From Lysobacter antibioticus (GTDB lineage: Bacteria; Pseudomonadota; Gammaproteobacteria; Xanthomonadales; Xanthomonadaceae), in the NCBI RefSeq assembly GCF_000731095.1, contig NZ_JMTZ01000030.1, positions 56,647 through 120,646 of the forward strand: a stretch of DNA of 64,000 bases. Reading direction: 5' to 3'. The notes under the pieces are model-generated. The model was not told the origin of the DNA and did not search any database. It saw only the letters and a program-made list of their open reading frames with translations. Positions 16,780 to 27,161 of the stretch are shown here, in pieces. Position 1 is the first letter of the stretch; every line of letters begins with the position of its first letter. The position numbers were made by a program, and so were the translations under genes.

Positions 16780-17367
16780 TGCTGACTCTCCTTGTTGACT
16801 GCGATTGAATCCATTCTTGGCTCGACTCATACACCGCCGCCTGCCGTACAGCGGCGGTGTGACGAGTGCGCAAGATATTGCAGGCGGCTGCGAGGCGGCG
16901 CTGCTTGCCAAAGGTATCCGTGTTTGATTACGGCTATCGCGCAAGTAGCCGTGCAGCGCGGTGTGGATTGATCTCTCGCATTGACGGTCCGTTCCCGTAG
17001 TCGCACTGCCCTTTTACTGCCCCTGTTTCCCGGTTCAGAACATGCTTATGTATGCGATGCCGAACTGGCTCCAGGCTCTGCGCGACATTCACTGGATACC
17101 CCGTTGCTAAGTGTGCCCCAGGCAAGTCTCCGTCGTTGAGACGTTCCGGAGACAGCGACCACCCAACGCTTGGGTGCACTGAACCCAATCTTTCGTAGCC
17201 ACCGTAGTCCGCTTTAGGCAGAAGCAGTTCGTCAAAAAAGAGTGGGGCTCCGGAGAGCCCCACAGGTACTGGCAACTTCTAGGCAACCGTATTAGCGACT
17301 TCTGGGTCCCCACAGCGGCTTAAGGCTCGCGCATATCAGATGCACTTCGTCGCGAGCCAGGCCACCC
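16780..17367. other. Intergenic region upstream of the delta-60 gene
   Basis: This 588-bp stretch has less extreme base composition than its neighbours. Open frames on the minus strand (16934-17275 and 17107-17313) have no recognisable product. It contains a perfect 10-bp inverted repeat (ACACCGCCGC at 16831-16840 and its complement at 16851-16860) just upstream of the delta-60 start, which could be an operator, and the terminator of nrdJb at 17234-17263. Confidence 0.45.
17234..17263 (-). terminator. Terminator of nrdJb
   Basis: On the minus strand GTGGGGCTC pairs with GAGCCCCAC around a 4-base loop, and the stem is followed shortly by a run of six T (AAAAAA at 17234-17239 on the plus strand). 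It lies about 105 bases after the nrdJb stop codon. Confidence 0.8.
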
Positions 17368-18159
17368 TCACCCGCACTTCGAATACCCGCAATTCAAGCA
17401 GGTCGCGCAGCCGTCCATCAGGACCAGGGCCTTGGTGCTGCACTTGTGGCACAGGGTCGCGGTCGGCGGGAAGGAGGCGCCTTCGCCGGTCACGGCGACG
17501 TCTTCGCTGCGCGACTCGACGGCCGCGGATGCGGCGGCCGGGGTTACGTCAGAGTTTTTTTTTGAGCCGCGCTGCTCGTAGGCGGCGCGCTTTTCGGCGA
17601 TGAGGGCGCGCTGGGCGTCGCTCATTTCCGGGTCGTGGATCATGCCGATCGACTTGAGGTGGTCCTCGACGATGGCGCCCATCTCGGCGACCAGAGACGG
17701 CATGTAGACGCCGCCGGCCTTGAAATAACCGCCGCGGGGGTCGAACACGGCCTTCATTTCGTCGACCAGGAAGGTCACGTCGCCGCCCTTGCGGAACACG
17801 GCGGACATGATGCGGGTCAGCGCGACGATCCACTGGAAGTGGTCCATGTTCTTCGAGTTGATGAAGATCTCGAAGGGACGGCGCGACTCGTGCTCGGTGC
17901 CGGCGTTGAGGACGATGTCGTTGATGGTGACGTACAAGGCGTGCTCGAACAGCGGCGATTTGATCTTGTAGGTGGAGCCGATCAGGATCTCGGGGCGCTC
18001 GATGCGCTCGTGCATCTGGATGACGTCGGCGACCGGCAGTTCGTCGGCCTTGGCGGCCGCGGCGGCGCTGGCTGCGGAGGCCTTCGCGGCTTCCTTGGTC
18101 TTGTCTTCCAGGCTGACGACGCTGTAGCCCTTGATTTTCTTTTCGATCTTGACGGCCAT
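17368..18159 (-). CDS. nrdJb: Class II ribonucleotide reductase, C-terminal subunit (NrdJb)
   Basis: The protein has 263 residues. It is the separate C-terminal part of the adenosylcobalamin-dependent ribonucleotide reductase, as known in Pseudomonas aeruginosa, where NrdJ is split into NrdJa and NrdJb. The start MAVKIEKKIKGYSVV and the TSCPD-like domain (EHESRRPFEIFINSKNMDHF, FDPRGGYFKAGG) are characteristic. The C-terminus ends in CHKCSTKALVLMDGCATC, then LNCGYSKCG, a Zn-ribbon-like cluster that carries the redox Cys needed to re-reduce the active site. The catalytic part lies further upstream on the same strand, with a histone-like gene between them. Confidence 0.88.
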   Translation of the reverse strand: MAVKIEKKIKGYSVVSLEDKTKEAAKASAASAAAAAKADELPVADVIQMHERIERPEILIGSTYKIKSPLFEHALYVTINDIVLNAGTEHESRRPFEIFINSKNMDHFQWIVALTRIMSAVFRKGGDVTFLVDEMKAVFDPRGGYFKAGGVYMPSLVAEMGAIVEDHLKSIGMIHDPEMSDAQRALIAEKRAAYEQRGSKKNSDVTPAAASAAVESRSEDVAVTGEGASFPPTATLCHKCSTKALVLMDGCATCLNCGYSKCG

Positions 18160-18266
18160 GGGCCCGACTCCTGGTGCTTCGTGCTTGTTCTTGTGTGGTG
18201 GCGCTGAACGGGTGACGCGGATACCTCAGGGGACCGGACGGTTCCGGCCGGCGGCCGTCGCCCCGA

Positions 18267-18291
18267 CCCTCTCCCGCGACGCGGGAGAGGG
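18267..18291. terminator. Dispersed CCCTCTCCCG hairpin, likely terminator
   Basis: CCCTCTCCCGC pairs perfectly with GCGGGAGAGGG around GAC. It sits 24 bases after the histone-like gene on the minus strand and could end its transcript. The same type of element, widespread in proteobacteria, occurs in a weaker form at 43145-43180. Confidence 0.65.
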
Positions 18292-18314
18292 CGGAAACGC
18301 GAGGCGCCTATCGA

Positions 18315-18866
18315 TCAACGCTTCTTCGCGGCTTTCTTGGCGGCCTTCTTCGCCGGCGCCTTCTTCGCGGTCTTCTTTACCGCAGCCTTCTTGGCGGCCT
18401 TCTTCACTGCAGCTTTCTTGGCGGGCGCCTTCTTGGCCGCGGCCTTCTTCGCCGGAGCCTTCTTGGCGGTCGCCTTCTTGACGGCCTTGGCCGCCTTCTT
18501 CGCTACCTTCTTGACCGCCTTGGTCGCCTTCTTCGCGGCCTTCTTCACGGCTTTCTTGGCCGTGGCTTTCTTGGTCGCTTTCTTGGCGGCCTTCTTCGCA
18601 GCCTTCTTGGCCGGCTTCTTGCCGGTGGCCTTGGCCTTCAGCGCGGTCGCTTCCTTCTTCGCCTTGGCGCTGGCGGTCGCGAGCTTCTTCTTGGCCGTAC
18701 CGACGGCCTTCTTGGCGGCCTTGCGGGCCTTGGTCGCGGTCTTCTTGACCGAAGCCACGGCTTCCTCGGCGCGGTTGGCGATGGCGCTGCCGATGTTGGA
18801 CGCCGTTTCTTTGACGTTCTCGGCGGCCTGGGTCAGGGTCGCCGTCACTCCATTACCGTTGCTCAT
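18315..18866 (-). CDS. Histone H1-like Lys/Ala-rich DNA-binding protein
   Basis: The protein has 183 residues. The first 45 form an amphipathic, phasin- or apolipoprotein-like start (TQAAENVKETASNIGSAIAN). The rest is built of KKA, KAAKKA and KKAPAKKAA repeats, as in eukaryotic histone H1 tails and in bacterial H1-like proteins such as AlgP and HctB. It should bind DNA electrostatically and may compact the nucleoid or alter gene expression. It is inserted between the two halves of the split ribonucleotide reductase, on the same strand, 270 bp after nrdJa and 155 bp before nrdJb. Confidence 0.85.
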   Translation of the reverse strand: MSNGNGVTATLTQAAENVKETASNIGSAIANRAEEAVASVKKTATKARKAAKKAVGTAKKKLATASAKAKKEATALKAKATGKKPAKKAAKKAAKKATKKATAKKAVKKAAKKATKAVKKVAKKAAKAVKKATAKKAPAKKAAAKKAPAKKAAVKKAAKKAAVKKTAKKAPAKKAAKKAAKKR

Positions 18867-19136
18867 GGTGCCCTCCTCGTGGGCGTTTTTTCTAATGGGC
18901 GGTACGTACGCGGTACGTGTAATCGGGGTCTTGCCGGAGCGATGCTATACCTGCTGCGCGGGCGTAGACAGGGGTCGGTCTTCAGCGCCCGAGGCCGTCG
19001 CGGCGAAACCTGGCGGATGAACGCGGAATCGGCCTGAATTCCGCGTCCGGCGTAACGGCCGCCGTGCCCGTACTGCGTGATCGTACTGACTTGCCGCGCG
19101 CGCCCGGCGGACCGGGCGGGCGCTCAAGTGCGCCGA

Positions 19137-21290
19137 TCAGAACTTGCCGTAATAGCCTTCCTTGAGCGCGTCGAACAGGTTCGCGGCGGTGTGCATCTCG
19201 CCGTCGTACTCGATCTGCTCGTTGCCCTTGACCTCCAGCACGCTGCCGTCTTCGAGCTCGAAGCGGTAGGTGGTGTTTTCCAGGTCGGCTTCCTTGACCA
19301 GCACGCCCTGGAAGGCGGCCGGGTTGAAGCGGAAGGTGGTGCAGCCCTTGAGGCCCTGCTCGTGGGCGTAGCGGTAGATGTCCTTGAAGTCCTCGTACGG
19401 GTAGTCCGTGGGGACGTTCGCGGTCTTGGAAATCGAGCTGTCGACCCACTTCTGCGCGGCCGCCTGGACGTCGACGTGCTCCTTCGGGGTGATGTCGTCG
19501 GCGGAAATGAAGTAGTCGGGCAGCTTGGCCTCGGCTTCCTCGCTGAACGGCATCGCCTTGGCGTTGATCAGCTCGCGGTAGGCCAGCAGCTCGAAGGAAT
19601 AGACGTCGACCTTTTCCTTGGACTTCTTGCCTTCGCGGATGACGTTGCGGCTGTAGTGGTGGGCGAACGAGGGCTCGATGCCGTTGGAGGCGTTGTTGGC
19701 CAGCGACAGGGAAATGGTGCCGGTCGGGGCGATCGAGCTGTGGTGGGTGAAGCGGGCGCCGATGTCGGCCAGTTCCTCGACCAGCTCCGGGGCCACACCG
19801 GCCACCCGCTGCATATAGCGCGAGTACTTGGCGTGCAGGACCTTGCCCGGGATCTCCTGGCCGATCTTCCAGCCGTCGGCCTTCATCTCCGGGCGCTTGC
19901 GCAGCATCTCGGCGGTGACGGCGAAGCGCTCTTCCATGATCGGGGCCGGGCCCTTCTCCTTGGACAGGGCCAGGCCCATTTCCCAACCGGCCACGGCCAT
20001 TTCGCGGGCGATGCGGTCGGTGAACTCGCAGGACTCGGCCGAACCGTACTTCATGCACAGCATGGTCACGGTGCTGCCCAGGCCGAGGAAGCCCATGCCG
20101 TGGCGGCGCTTGCGCATGATCTCGGCGCGCTGCTGTTCCAGCGGCAGGCCGTTGACCTCGACCACGTTGTCGAGCATGCGGGTGAACACGCGCACGACTT
20201 CCTTGTATTCCTCCCAATCGAACTCGGCCCGGTCGGTGAAGGCGTTGCGGACGAATTTGGTCAGATTGACCGAGCCCAGCAGGCAGGCGCCGTACGGCGG
20301 CAGCGGTTGCTCGCCGCAGGGGTTGGTCGCGCGGATGGTCTCGCACCACCAGTTGTTGTTCATCTCGTTGACGCGGTCGATCAGGATGAACCCGGGCTCG
20401 GCGTAGTCGTACGTCGAGACCATGATCATGTCCCACAGGTGGCGCGCGCGGATGTGGCCGTAGATCTTGCACGCGACCAGGCCGTCCTCGCGGACCACGT
20501 AGTTGCGGGTAGTCGGCCAGTCGCGCCAGACGACCTGGTTCGGGTCTTCCAGGTCGACGTCGCCCTGTTCCTTGATGTTGACCGGGAACACCAGCGGCCA
20601 GTCGGCGTCGGTCTTGACCGCCTCCATGAAGCCGTCGGTGATCAGCAGCGACAGGTTGAACTGGCGCAGGCGGCCGTCTTCGCGCTTGGCGCGGATGAAG
20701 TCCTTCACGTCCGGGTGGCTGACGTCGAAGGTGCCCATCTGCGCACCGCGGCGGCCGCCGGCCGAGGACACGGTGAAACACATCTTGTCGTAGATATCCA
20801 TGAAGGACATCGGACCGGAGGTATAGGCGCCGGCGCCGGCGACGAAGGCGCCGCGCGGACGCAGGGTGCTGAATTCGTAGCCGATGCCGCAGCCCGCCTT
20901 GAGGGTCAGGCCGGCTTCGTGGACCTTCTCGAGGATGCCGTCCATCGAGTCTTCGATGGTGCCCGAGACGGTGCAGTTGATCGTCGAGGTGGCGGGCTTG
21001 TGCTCCAGCGCGCCGGCGTTGGAGGTGATGCGGCCGGCCGGGATGGCGCCGCGGCGCAGCGCCCAGACGAAACGCTCGTACCAGTACTGTTGCTTCTCGG
21101 CGCTGGGCTCGGCGTCGGCCAGGGCGCGCGCGACGCGCTGGTAGGTGGCGTCGATATCGCTATCGACCGCTTCGCCGCTCTTGGTCTTGAGGCGGTATTT
21201 CTTGTCCCAGATATCCTGGGACGCGGGTTGCAGGGCGATGTCTTTATCTGCCACCGCGTTCTTGACCGCCTCGAGGCGCACCGTGCTCAT
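19137..21290 (-). CDS. nrdJa: Adenosylcobalamin-dependent ribonucleotide reductase, catalytic subunit
   Basis: The protein has 717 residues. It reduces ribonucleotides to deoxyribonucleotides using a cobalamin-derived radical, without oxygen or a separate radical subunit. Family blocks are visible: STINCTVSGTIEDSMDGI, LKAGCGIGYEFSTLRPRG, the active-site loop ATNPCGEQPLPPYGAC with GSVNLTKFV, and the GTISLSLANNASNGIEPSFA region. The C-terminus lacks the Cys-rich redox tail, which is supplied by NrdJb. No cobalamin riboswitch is recognised upstream. Long antisense frames over this gene (for example 19077-21308) reflect codon bias only. Confidence 0.93.
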   Translation of the reverse strand: MSTVRLEAVKNAVADKDIALQPASQDIWDKKYRLKTKSGEAVDSDIDATYQRVARALADAEPSAEKQQYWYERFVWALRRGAIPAGRITSNAGALEHKPATSTINCTVSGTIEDSMDGILEKVHEAGLTLKAGCGIGYEFSTLRPRGAFVAGAGAYTSGPMSFMDIYDKMCFTVSSAGGRRGAQMGTFDVSHPDVKDFIRAKREDGRLRQFNLSLLITDGFMEAVKTDADWPLVFPVNIKEQGDVDLEDPNQVVWRDWPTTRNYVVREDGLVACKIYGHIRARHLWDMIMVSTYDYAEPGFILIDRVNEMNNNWWCETIRATNPCGEQPLPPYGACLLGSVNLTKFVRNAFTDRAEFDWEEYKEVVRVFTRMLDNVVEVNGLPLEQQRAEIMRKRRHGMGFLGLGSTVTMLCMKYGSAESCEFTDRIAREMAVAGWEMGLALSKEKGPAPIMEERFAVTAEMLRKRPEMKADGWKIGQEIPGKVLHAKYSRYMQRVAGVAPELVEELADIGARFTHHSSIAPTGTISLSLANNASNGIEPSFAHHYSRNVIREGKKSKEKVDVYSFELLAYRELINAKAMPFSEEAEAKLPDYFISADDITPKEHVDVQAAAQKWVDSSISKTANVPTDYPYEDFKDIYRYAHEQGLKGCTTFRFNPAAFQGVLVKEADLENTTYRFELEDGSVLEVKGNEQIEYDGEMHTAANLFDALKEGYYGKF

Positions 21291-22125
21291 GCCTGTTTCG
21301 TCTCCTGAATCTTGACGGCGGGCCGTTCGGTTGCGCCCGCCATCGGTGGTTTCTTTTTGTACGTGGTAACCGGGGTTTATCTAAAGCCGGTGTCTGTCTG
21401 AGGTGGTGCGTGTTGCGGGTGGAACGGGTCTTCGTCGAGACCTGGGTCGAATCGGTAACCGGGGCGTTGCGTTCGCTCTACTGCCGTCAGCTGATCCATG
21501 TATCTATCGAGTCGCGCGTGTACAGCGTGTTGCGGGATGTAGCGGTTATTGCCGCCTGGCGCCGGCAGGCCGGAACCGGGTGTCGGAGCCGCCGCCCGCC
21601 CCCCGCCGACGGCGACGCACGCGTTCGCGTTGATTACGCGCCACGTGCGGTATTTGGCTGGTCTTTGCGGTTCGCGCCTGTTCCCGTCATGCGCCCGCTC
21701 GCTATCAAGGCTACGCACCGACCGACCCAAGCTGAACCCCTATGCTTGGGCTCCTTCCACGAAGCCGACCACTAGATGTTGTGGCGCCGCAGAGACTTCA
21801 AGCTACGCCCGGTGTTTCTGGAAGTCAACGGCTTTTTGATGGCTATCACGCTTTGTCGGTGTTGGCGCGGTCACGCATTCCAATTTCGGCGCGACCCGGT
21901 GCGGCGTCCGCGCGGACGCCGTGGCGACACGATACGCGCGGGTACTTCATCGGCTATTTATTCGCATTCTCCGACACTGGCCGCGACACTGAACAAGATC
22001 GCTCCGACGCGGTCCAAGCTCCTGCCGGCGCCCCCTGCCGGCGCGCGGGCTTGATCGCCCGCGGCAGCGCCACGATCTGGGTTCTGCCCTCTTTCCCTTC
22101 CACCGTTGACCGGAACAGCGACTCG
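21291..22125. other. Divergent intergenic region, nrdJa to HtrA
   Basis: This 835-bp gap must hold the nrdJa and htrA promoters. I find no gene with a ribosome binding site. Two 11-12 base words each occur twice upstream of nrdJa: GGTAACCGGGG at 21365-21375 and 21454-21464, and GCGTGTTGCGGG at 21408-21419 and 21525-21536. They could be regulator sites. I found neither a NrdR-box pair nor cobalamin riboswitch elements. Confidence 0.4.
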
Positions 22126-23562
<1,437 letters not shown>

Positions 23563-23727
23563 CGTCGCGGGGCATCCTGCGCCGTTGCCATCGGCATGAA
23601 TGCGCGTCGCACCGCGGCGCGATCCGATCAATGCCGCCGAGGGCCGGGACCGCCCGGCACGTCGACGGCCCGCTCGAACCCTGGACTCGTTCAGCGGTTC
23701 ATCCATGCAGCACGGAGGAACACCACG

Positions 23728-24090
23728 ATGACCCCCACTTCGACCGACGCCATCAAGACCAACCTCGGCCAGGCCGGCACCCACCTCAAGCAGGCCGCCA
23801 GCGACGCAGGCGAAGCCATCCGCAGCGCCGCCGGCGTCGCGGGCGAGGAGCTCAAGCTCGGCAAGGCCAATGTGAAGTCCGACCTCGCCGACAGCGCGCT
23901 GGCCGGCATCGCCGCCGCCGAACATGCCGGCGGCGCCGCGCGCGAGCAGGTCGACGCACTCATGGACAAGGGCCGCGACCTGATCGAAAGCGCCGCCGAA
24001 CTCGTGCGCGAACGGCCGCTGGCTTCGTTCGGCGTCGCCTTCGCGGCCGGCTTCATCATCGCCAAGCTCGCCCGCGGCAGCGACAAGTAA
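23728..24090 (+). CDS. DUF883 / ElaB-YqjD-like membrane-anchored protein
   Basis: The protein has 120 residues from the ATG at 23728, with GGAGGA upstream. It is mostly an Ala-rich amphipathic helix with Lys and Glu, ending in a single hydrophobic segment (LASFGVAFAAGFIIAKLA) that anchors it in the inner membrane. This is the architecture of E. coli YqjD and ElaB, which bind ribosomes in stationary phase; that role is known for the E. coli proteins and only inferred here. It starts a coupled cluster with YqjE-like and YqjK-like genes. Confidence 0.85.
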   Translation: MTPTSTDAIKTNLGQAGTHLKQAASDAGEAIRSAAGVAGEELKLGKANVKSDLADSALAGIAAAEHAGGAAREQVDALMDKGRDLIESAAELVRERPLASFGVAFAAGFIIAKLARGSDK

Positions 24091-24092
24091 GC

Positions 24093-24638
24093 GTGAGCGA
24101 CCCCAGCCGCAGCGGTCCGGACTCCGCTTCGGGCGGCGACGACAGCCCCGACGCTGCCGGGCGGGGCCGGGGGCCGTCGATCGAGGACTCGTACCGCGAG
24201 ATCCGCGACGCCGGCCGCGAAGGTCTGTCGGCGGCGATCGACACCGGCCGCGCCCTGCGCGGTCTGTTGATCGCCGACTTCGCCCTCGCCCGCAGCGCGC
24301 TCGGCCGCGCCTTGCTCTGGGTCAGCGTGGCGATCGTGTTCGGCGCCTCGTCCTGGCTGCTGTTGATGGCGGCGCTGATCGCGCTGCTGCAGGGCGTGCT
24401 GGGCTGGTCGTGGTTGGCCTCGATGTTGGCCGCGGCCGGTTTGAGCCTGGTGGTGACCGCAGTCGGGGTCTGGCAGGCGCTGCATTACTTCGAGTTCACC
24501 CGCCTGCACGCCACCCGGCGCCAATTGCGGCGCCTGGGGATGGGCGACCTCGACGACGAGGAACTGCAGGCGCATCTGGCCGCCGACGCCGGTCACGCGG
24601 CCCGCTATCACGGCAAGGACGACGGGAAGGCGCCATGA
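24093..24638 (+). CDS. YqjE-like phage-holin superfamily membrane protein
   Basis: The protein has 181 residues. The GTG at 24093 begins two bases after the DUF883 stop, which suggests coupled translation; no strong binding site is seen. After a polar N-terminus comes YREIRDAGREGLSAAIDTGR, then two membrane segments (LWVSVAIVFGASSWLLLMAA and SMLAAAGLSLVVTAVGVWQA), the layout of the YqjE/DUF1469 holin-superfamily proteins. It overlaps the next gene by ATGA at 24635-24638. Confidence 0.8.
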   Translation: MSDPSRSGPDSASGGDDSPDAAGRGRGPSIEDSYREIRDAGREGLSAAIDTGRALRGLLIADFALARSALGRALLWVSVAIVFGASSWLLLMAALIALLQGVLGWSWLASMLAAAGLSLVVTAVGVWQALHYFEFTRLHATRRQLRRLGMGDLDDEELQAHLAADAGHAARYHGKDDGKAP

Positions 24639-25093
24639 GCCGGTTCGAACGACTGCAACGACGCGTGCACAAACGCGAACACCTGCTCGAAGGCCGCTAC
24701 GAGCAGGCGCTCGAACGCAAGGCCTTGCTCAAGGCGCGTTGGCACGAGGCCTGGACGCCCGGGCGGATCGTCGTCGCCGGCCTGGTCAGCGGCTTTTTGA
24801 TGGGGCGCGCCGAGCCGGCCAAGATCGCGGCCAAGAGCAGCAACCTGATGCAGATCGTCACCATGCTGTCGGGCCTGTTCGCCGGCAGCAGCGCACAGAG
24901 CGCGGCCGACCAGGCAGCCAGGGCCGCCGGTGAGGCCGGGCATGCCGCCGGCCAGGCCGGACACGCCGCCGACAACGCCGAGGCCGTCGCCGAAGCCAGC
25001 GGCGCGGTCGCGCCCGGGCTGACGACAGTGGCGCCGCCGCGGACGACGGCGCACAGTGCGCGCAACGACCGCACCGAATCGATCGAGCCTTGA
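24635..25093 (+). CDS. YqjK-position hypothetical protein with Ala-rich tail
   Basis: The protein has 152 residues, and its ATG overlaps the previous stop. The N-terminus is a charged helix (RLQRRVHKREHLLEGRYEQA). It is followed by one hydrophobic segment (GRIVVAGLVSGFLMGR) and an Ala/Gly-rich tail with repeats of AGxAGHAA. It occupies the place of yqjK after yqjD and yqjE in E. coli; the similarity is positional and in general layout only. Its stop overlaps the TTG start of the following transporter gene. Confidence 0.65.
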   Translation: MSRFERLQRRVHKREHLLEGRYEQALERKALLKARWHEAWTPGRIVVAGLVSGFLMGRAEPAKIAAKSSNLMQIVTMLSGLFAGSSAQSAADQAARAAGEAGHAAGQAGHAADNAEAVAEASGAVAPGLTTVAPPRTTAHSARNDRTESIEP

Positions 25094-26253
25094 GCACCTC
25101 CGCACCGCAACCGCCTGCCGCGCCCATCGAGCCGGATTCGGCCGAACCTCCGCCGGGCGATAGCGCGCCCGAGCCCGAACCCGCCGCAGCGGCGACACCC
25201 GCCGCAGCGACGCGCCCGAAGGCGCCGGTGCCGCTGTACGTACTCGCCGTGCTCGCGGTCGGCTTCACCCTGTGGGCCGCCCAGGAACTGATCCTGCCGA
25301 TCCTGTTGGCGGCCTTCTTCGCCCTGGTCGGCAACCCGATCCTGCGCCTGCTGCAGAAGCTCTATCTGCCGCGCGTGATCGGCGCGGTGGCGGTGATCGT
25401 CGGCGGACTGGCGATTTCCGGCGTGCTCGCCCTGCAACTGGTCGAGCCGGCCAGCGAGTGGGTGCGCCAGGTGCCGCGCGAGATGAAACAACTGGCGCCG
25501 AAACTGCGCGAGATGACCAAGCCGATGCAGGAAGCCAATCGCGCCGCGCAGAACATCGCGCGCGCCGCCGGCGGCGAAAGCACCAGCAAGCCGGTGCAGG
25601 TGATCAAGACCGAACTCAACGATCCCTACCGCGCGCTGACCTCGACGCCGAAATACATCGCCCAGGTGCTGGCAGTGGTGCTGCTGACCTTCTTCTTCAT
25701 GGTTTATGGCGAGTCCCTGCAACGCAACGCGATCGCGCTGCTGCCGGGGCCGCAGCAGAAAAGACTGACCATCGACATCCTGCATTCGATCGAGCACGAG
25801 ATCTCGCGCTACGTGCTCACCATCACCCTGATCAACAGCGGTCTCGGCCTGGCCCTGGCCGGCGCGCTGTACGCGCTCGGGGTGCCGCTGCAGGAGTCGT
25901 TGCTGTGGGGCACGATGGCGGCGATCCTCAACTTCGCCCCCTTCGTCGGCCCGCTGATCGGCATGCTGATCATGCTGATGACCGGCCTGGTGGCGTTCGA
26001 CGAATTGCTGCCGTCGCTCTTGCCGGCCGGCGTCTATCTGCTGCTGCACGCGATCGAGTCGCAGGCGGTCACCCCGATCGTGCTCGGCCGCAGCATGCGC
26101 CTGTCGCCGCTGGTGCTGATCCTGGCGCTGATGTTCTTCGGCTGGCTGTGGGGCATCATCGGCCTGCTGCTCGCCGTGCCTATGCTGGTCTGCGTGAAAC
26201 TGGTGCTGGCGCGCATCGAGGGCATGGAAGGCTGGTCGAAGCTGCTGGAGTGA
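25090..26253 (+). CDS. AI-2E family transporter (PerM/YhhT type)
   Basis: The protein has 387 residues. The start is the TTG at 25090, which overlaps the preceding stop; no ATG occurs before the first membrane helix. A Pro/Ala-rich N-terminus of about 45 residues is followed by eight or so hydrophobic segments with family blocks: ILPILLAAFFALVGNPILR, NSGLGLALAGALYALGVP, GTMAAILNFAPFVGPLIGML and LVLILALMFFGWLWGIIGLL. The family includes autoinducer-2 exporters and Na+/H+ antiporters, so the substrate is unknown. Confidence 0.88.
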   Translation: MSTSAPQPPAAPIEPDSAEPPPGDSAPEPEPAAAATPAAATRPKAPVPLYVLAVLAVGFTLWAAQELILPILLAAFFALVGNPILRLLQKLYLPRVIGAVAVIVGGLAISGVLALQLVEPASEWVRQVPREMKQLAPKLREMTKPMQEANRAAQNIARAAGGESTSKPVQVIKTELNDPYRALTSTPKYIAQVLAVVLLTFFFMVYGESLQRNAIALLPGPQQKRLTIDILHSIEHEISRYVLTITLINSGLGLALAGALYALGVPLQESLLWGTMAAILNFAPFVGPLIGMLIMLMTGLVAFDELLPSLLPAGVYLLLHAIESQAVTPIVLGRSMRLSPLVLILALMFFGWLWGIIGLLLAVPMLVCVKLVLARIEGMEGWSKLLE

Positions 26254-26444
26254 CGCGACGGCGATCCGCGCGCCGCTCCGCCAGGGCCGGCCTTGGCGTA
26301 CGTTCCTGAATACCGCAGCACGACGGCAGCCGCCCGTCCGCGGCCTCGTGCAGCACATTATCCCGCCCCGATCCGCCCACCCCTGTCGGCGTTTCCTGCG
26401 CGGCATCGCCCAAACCCCGGACCGCGGCGCGCTAAAATGCCGCC

Positions 26445-27161
26445 ATGAGCTTTCCCGTACGCGCCATCACCCTCGACCTCGACGACACCATCTGGCCGAT
26501 CGGCCCGGTCATGATCCGGGCCGAAAGCGTCCTCGACGCCTGGCTGCGCCAGCACGCGCCGCGCGCCGCCGAGCGTTTCCCGATCGAAGCCATGCGCGAG
26601 CTGCGCGACCGCATCGCCGCCGAGCGCCCTGACCTGGCCCACGATTTCACCCAGCAGCGCCGCCTGACTCTGGAGCACATGCTGCGCGAGACCGGCGAAG
26701 ACCTCGCCCTGGTCGCGCCGGCCTTCGACGTGTTCTTCGCCGCGCGCTGCGAGGTCGAGCACTACGCCGACAGCGAGGAAGCACTCGCGCGCCTGGCCGC
26801 ACGCGTGCCGCTGGCCGCGTTGAGCAATGGCAACGCCGACCTGCAACGCATCGGCCTGATGCCGCTGTTCCGCTTCCAGCTTGGCGCGCGCGAGCACGGC
26901 CGCGCCAAGCCCGACGCCAGCATCTTCCACGCCGCCTGCAGCCGCCTCGAAGTCGAGCCGGCGCAGGTGCTGCATGTCGGCGACGACATCGAGATGGACA
27001 TCGTCGGCGGCGCCCGCGCCGGCCTGCGCACCTGCTGGATCAACCGCGAAGGCCGGCAATGGCCGCACGCCGAACTGCGCCCCGATCTCGAATTCACCAC
27101 CCTTGCCGCCCTGGCCGACTGGCTGGACACGGCGCATCGCACGGATACCGCTGCCGCATGA
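26445..27161 (+). CDS. HAD-superfamily hydrolase (YigB type)
   Basis: The protein has 238 residues. Haloacid-dehalogenase motifs are complete: DLDDT near residue 10 (nucleophile and acid), LSNGN (motif II Ser), HGRAKPDASIF (Lys) and HVGDDIEMDIVGGARAG (motif IV). The cap between motifs I and II fits subfamily IA, close to YigB/FMN phosphatase. It acts on phosphorylated metabolites in the cytoplasm; the precise substrate is not fixed. It overlaps the M17 aminopeptidase gene by ATGA at 27158-27161, so the two are translationally coupled. Confidence 0.88.
   Translation: MSFPVRAITLDLDDTIWPIGPVMIRAESVLDAWLRQHAPRAAERFPIEAMRELRDRIAAERPDLAHDFTQQRRLTLEHMLRETGEDLALVAPAFDVFFAARCEVEHYADSEEALARLAARVPLAALSNGNADLQRIGLMPLFRFQLGAREHGRAKPDASIFHAACSRLEVEPAQVLHVGDDIEMDIVGGARAGLRTCWINREGRQWPHAELRPDLEFTTLAALADWLDTAHRTDTAAA

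Noticed and set aside
15352..17263. Transposon ends flanking the delta-60 gene, suggested by two similar hairpins
   Set aside because: Both hairpins lie just after minus-strand genes and one has a clear U-tract, so they are ordinary terminators of similar sequence.
16934..17313. Small minus-strand genes before the delta-60 gene
   Set aside because: They overlap the nrdJb terminator, have no binding site and match no family I know.
19077..21308. Plus-strand open frame of over 700 codons opposite nrdJa
   Set aside because: It is antisense to a clear NrdJ protein and arises from G+C-biased codons. It has no family motif.
21291..21730. Cobalamin riboswitch before the B12-dependent reductase
   Set aside because: I looked for the conserved B12-box and core elements on the minus strand and did not find them.
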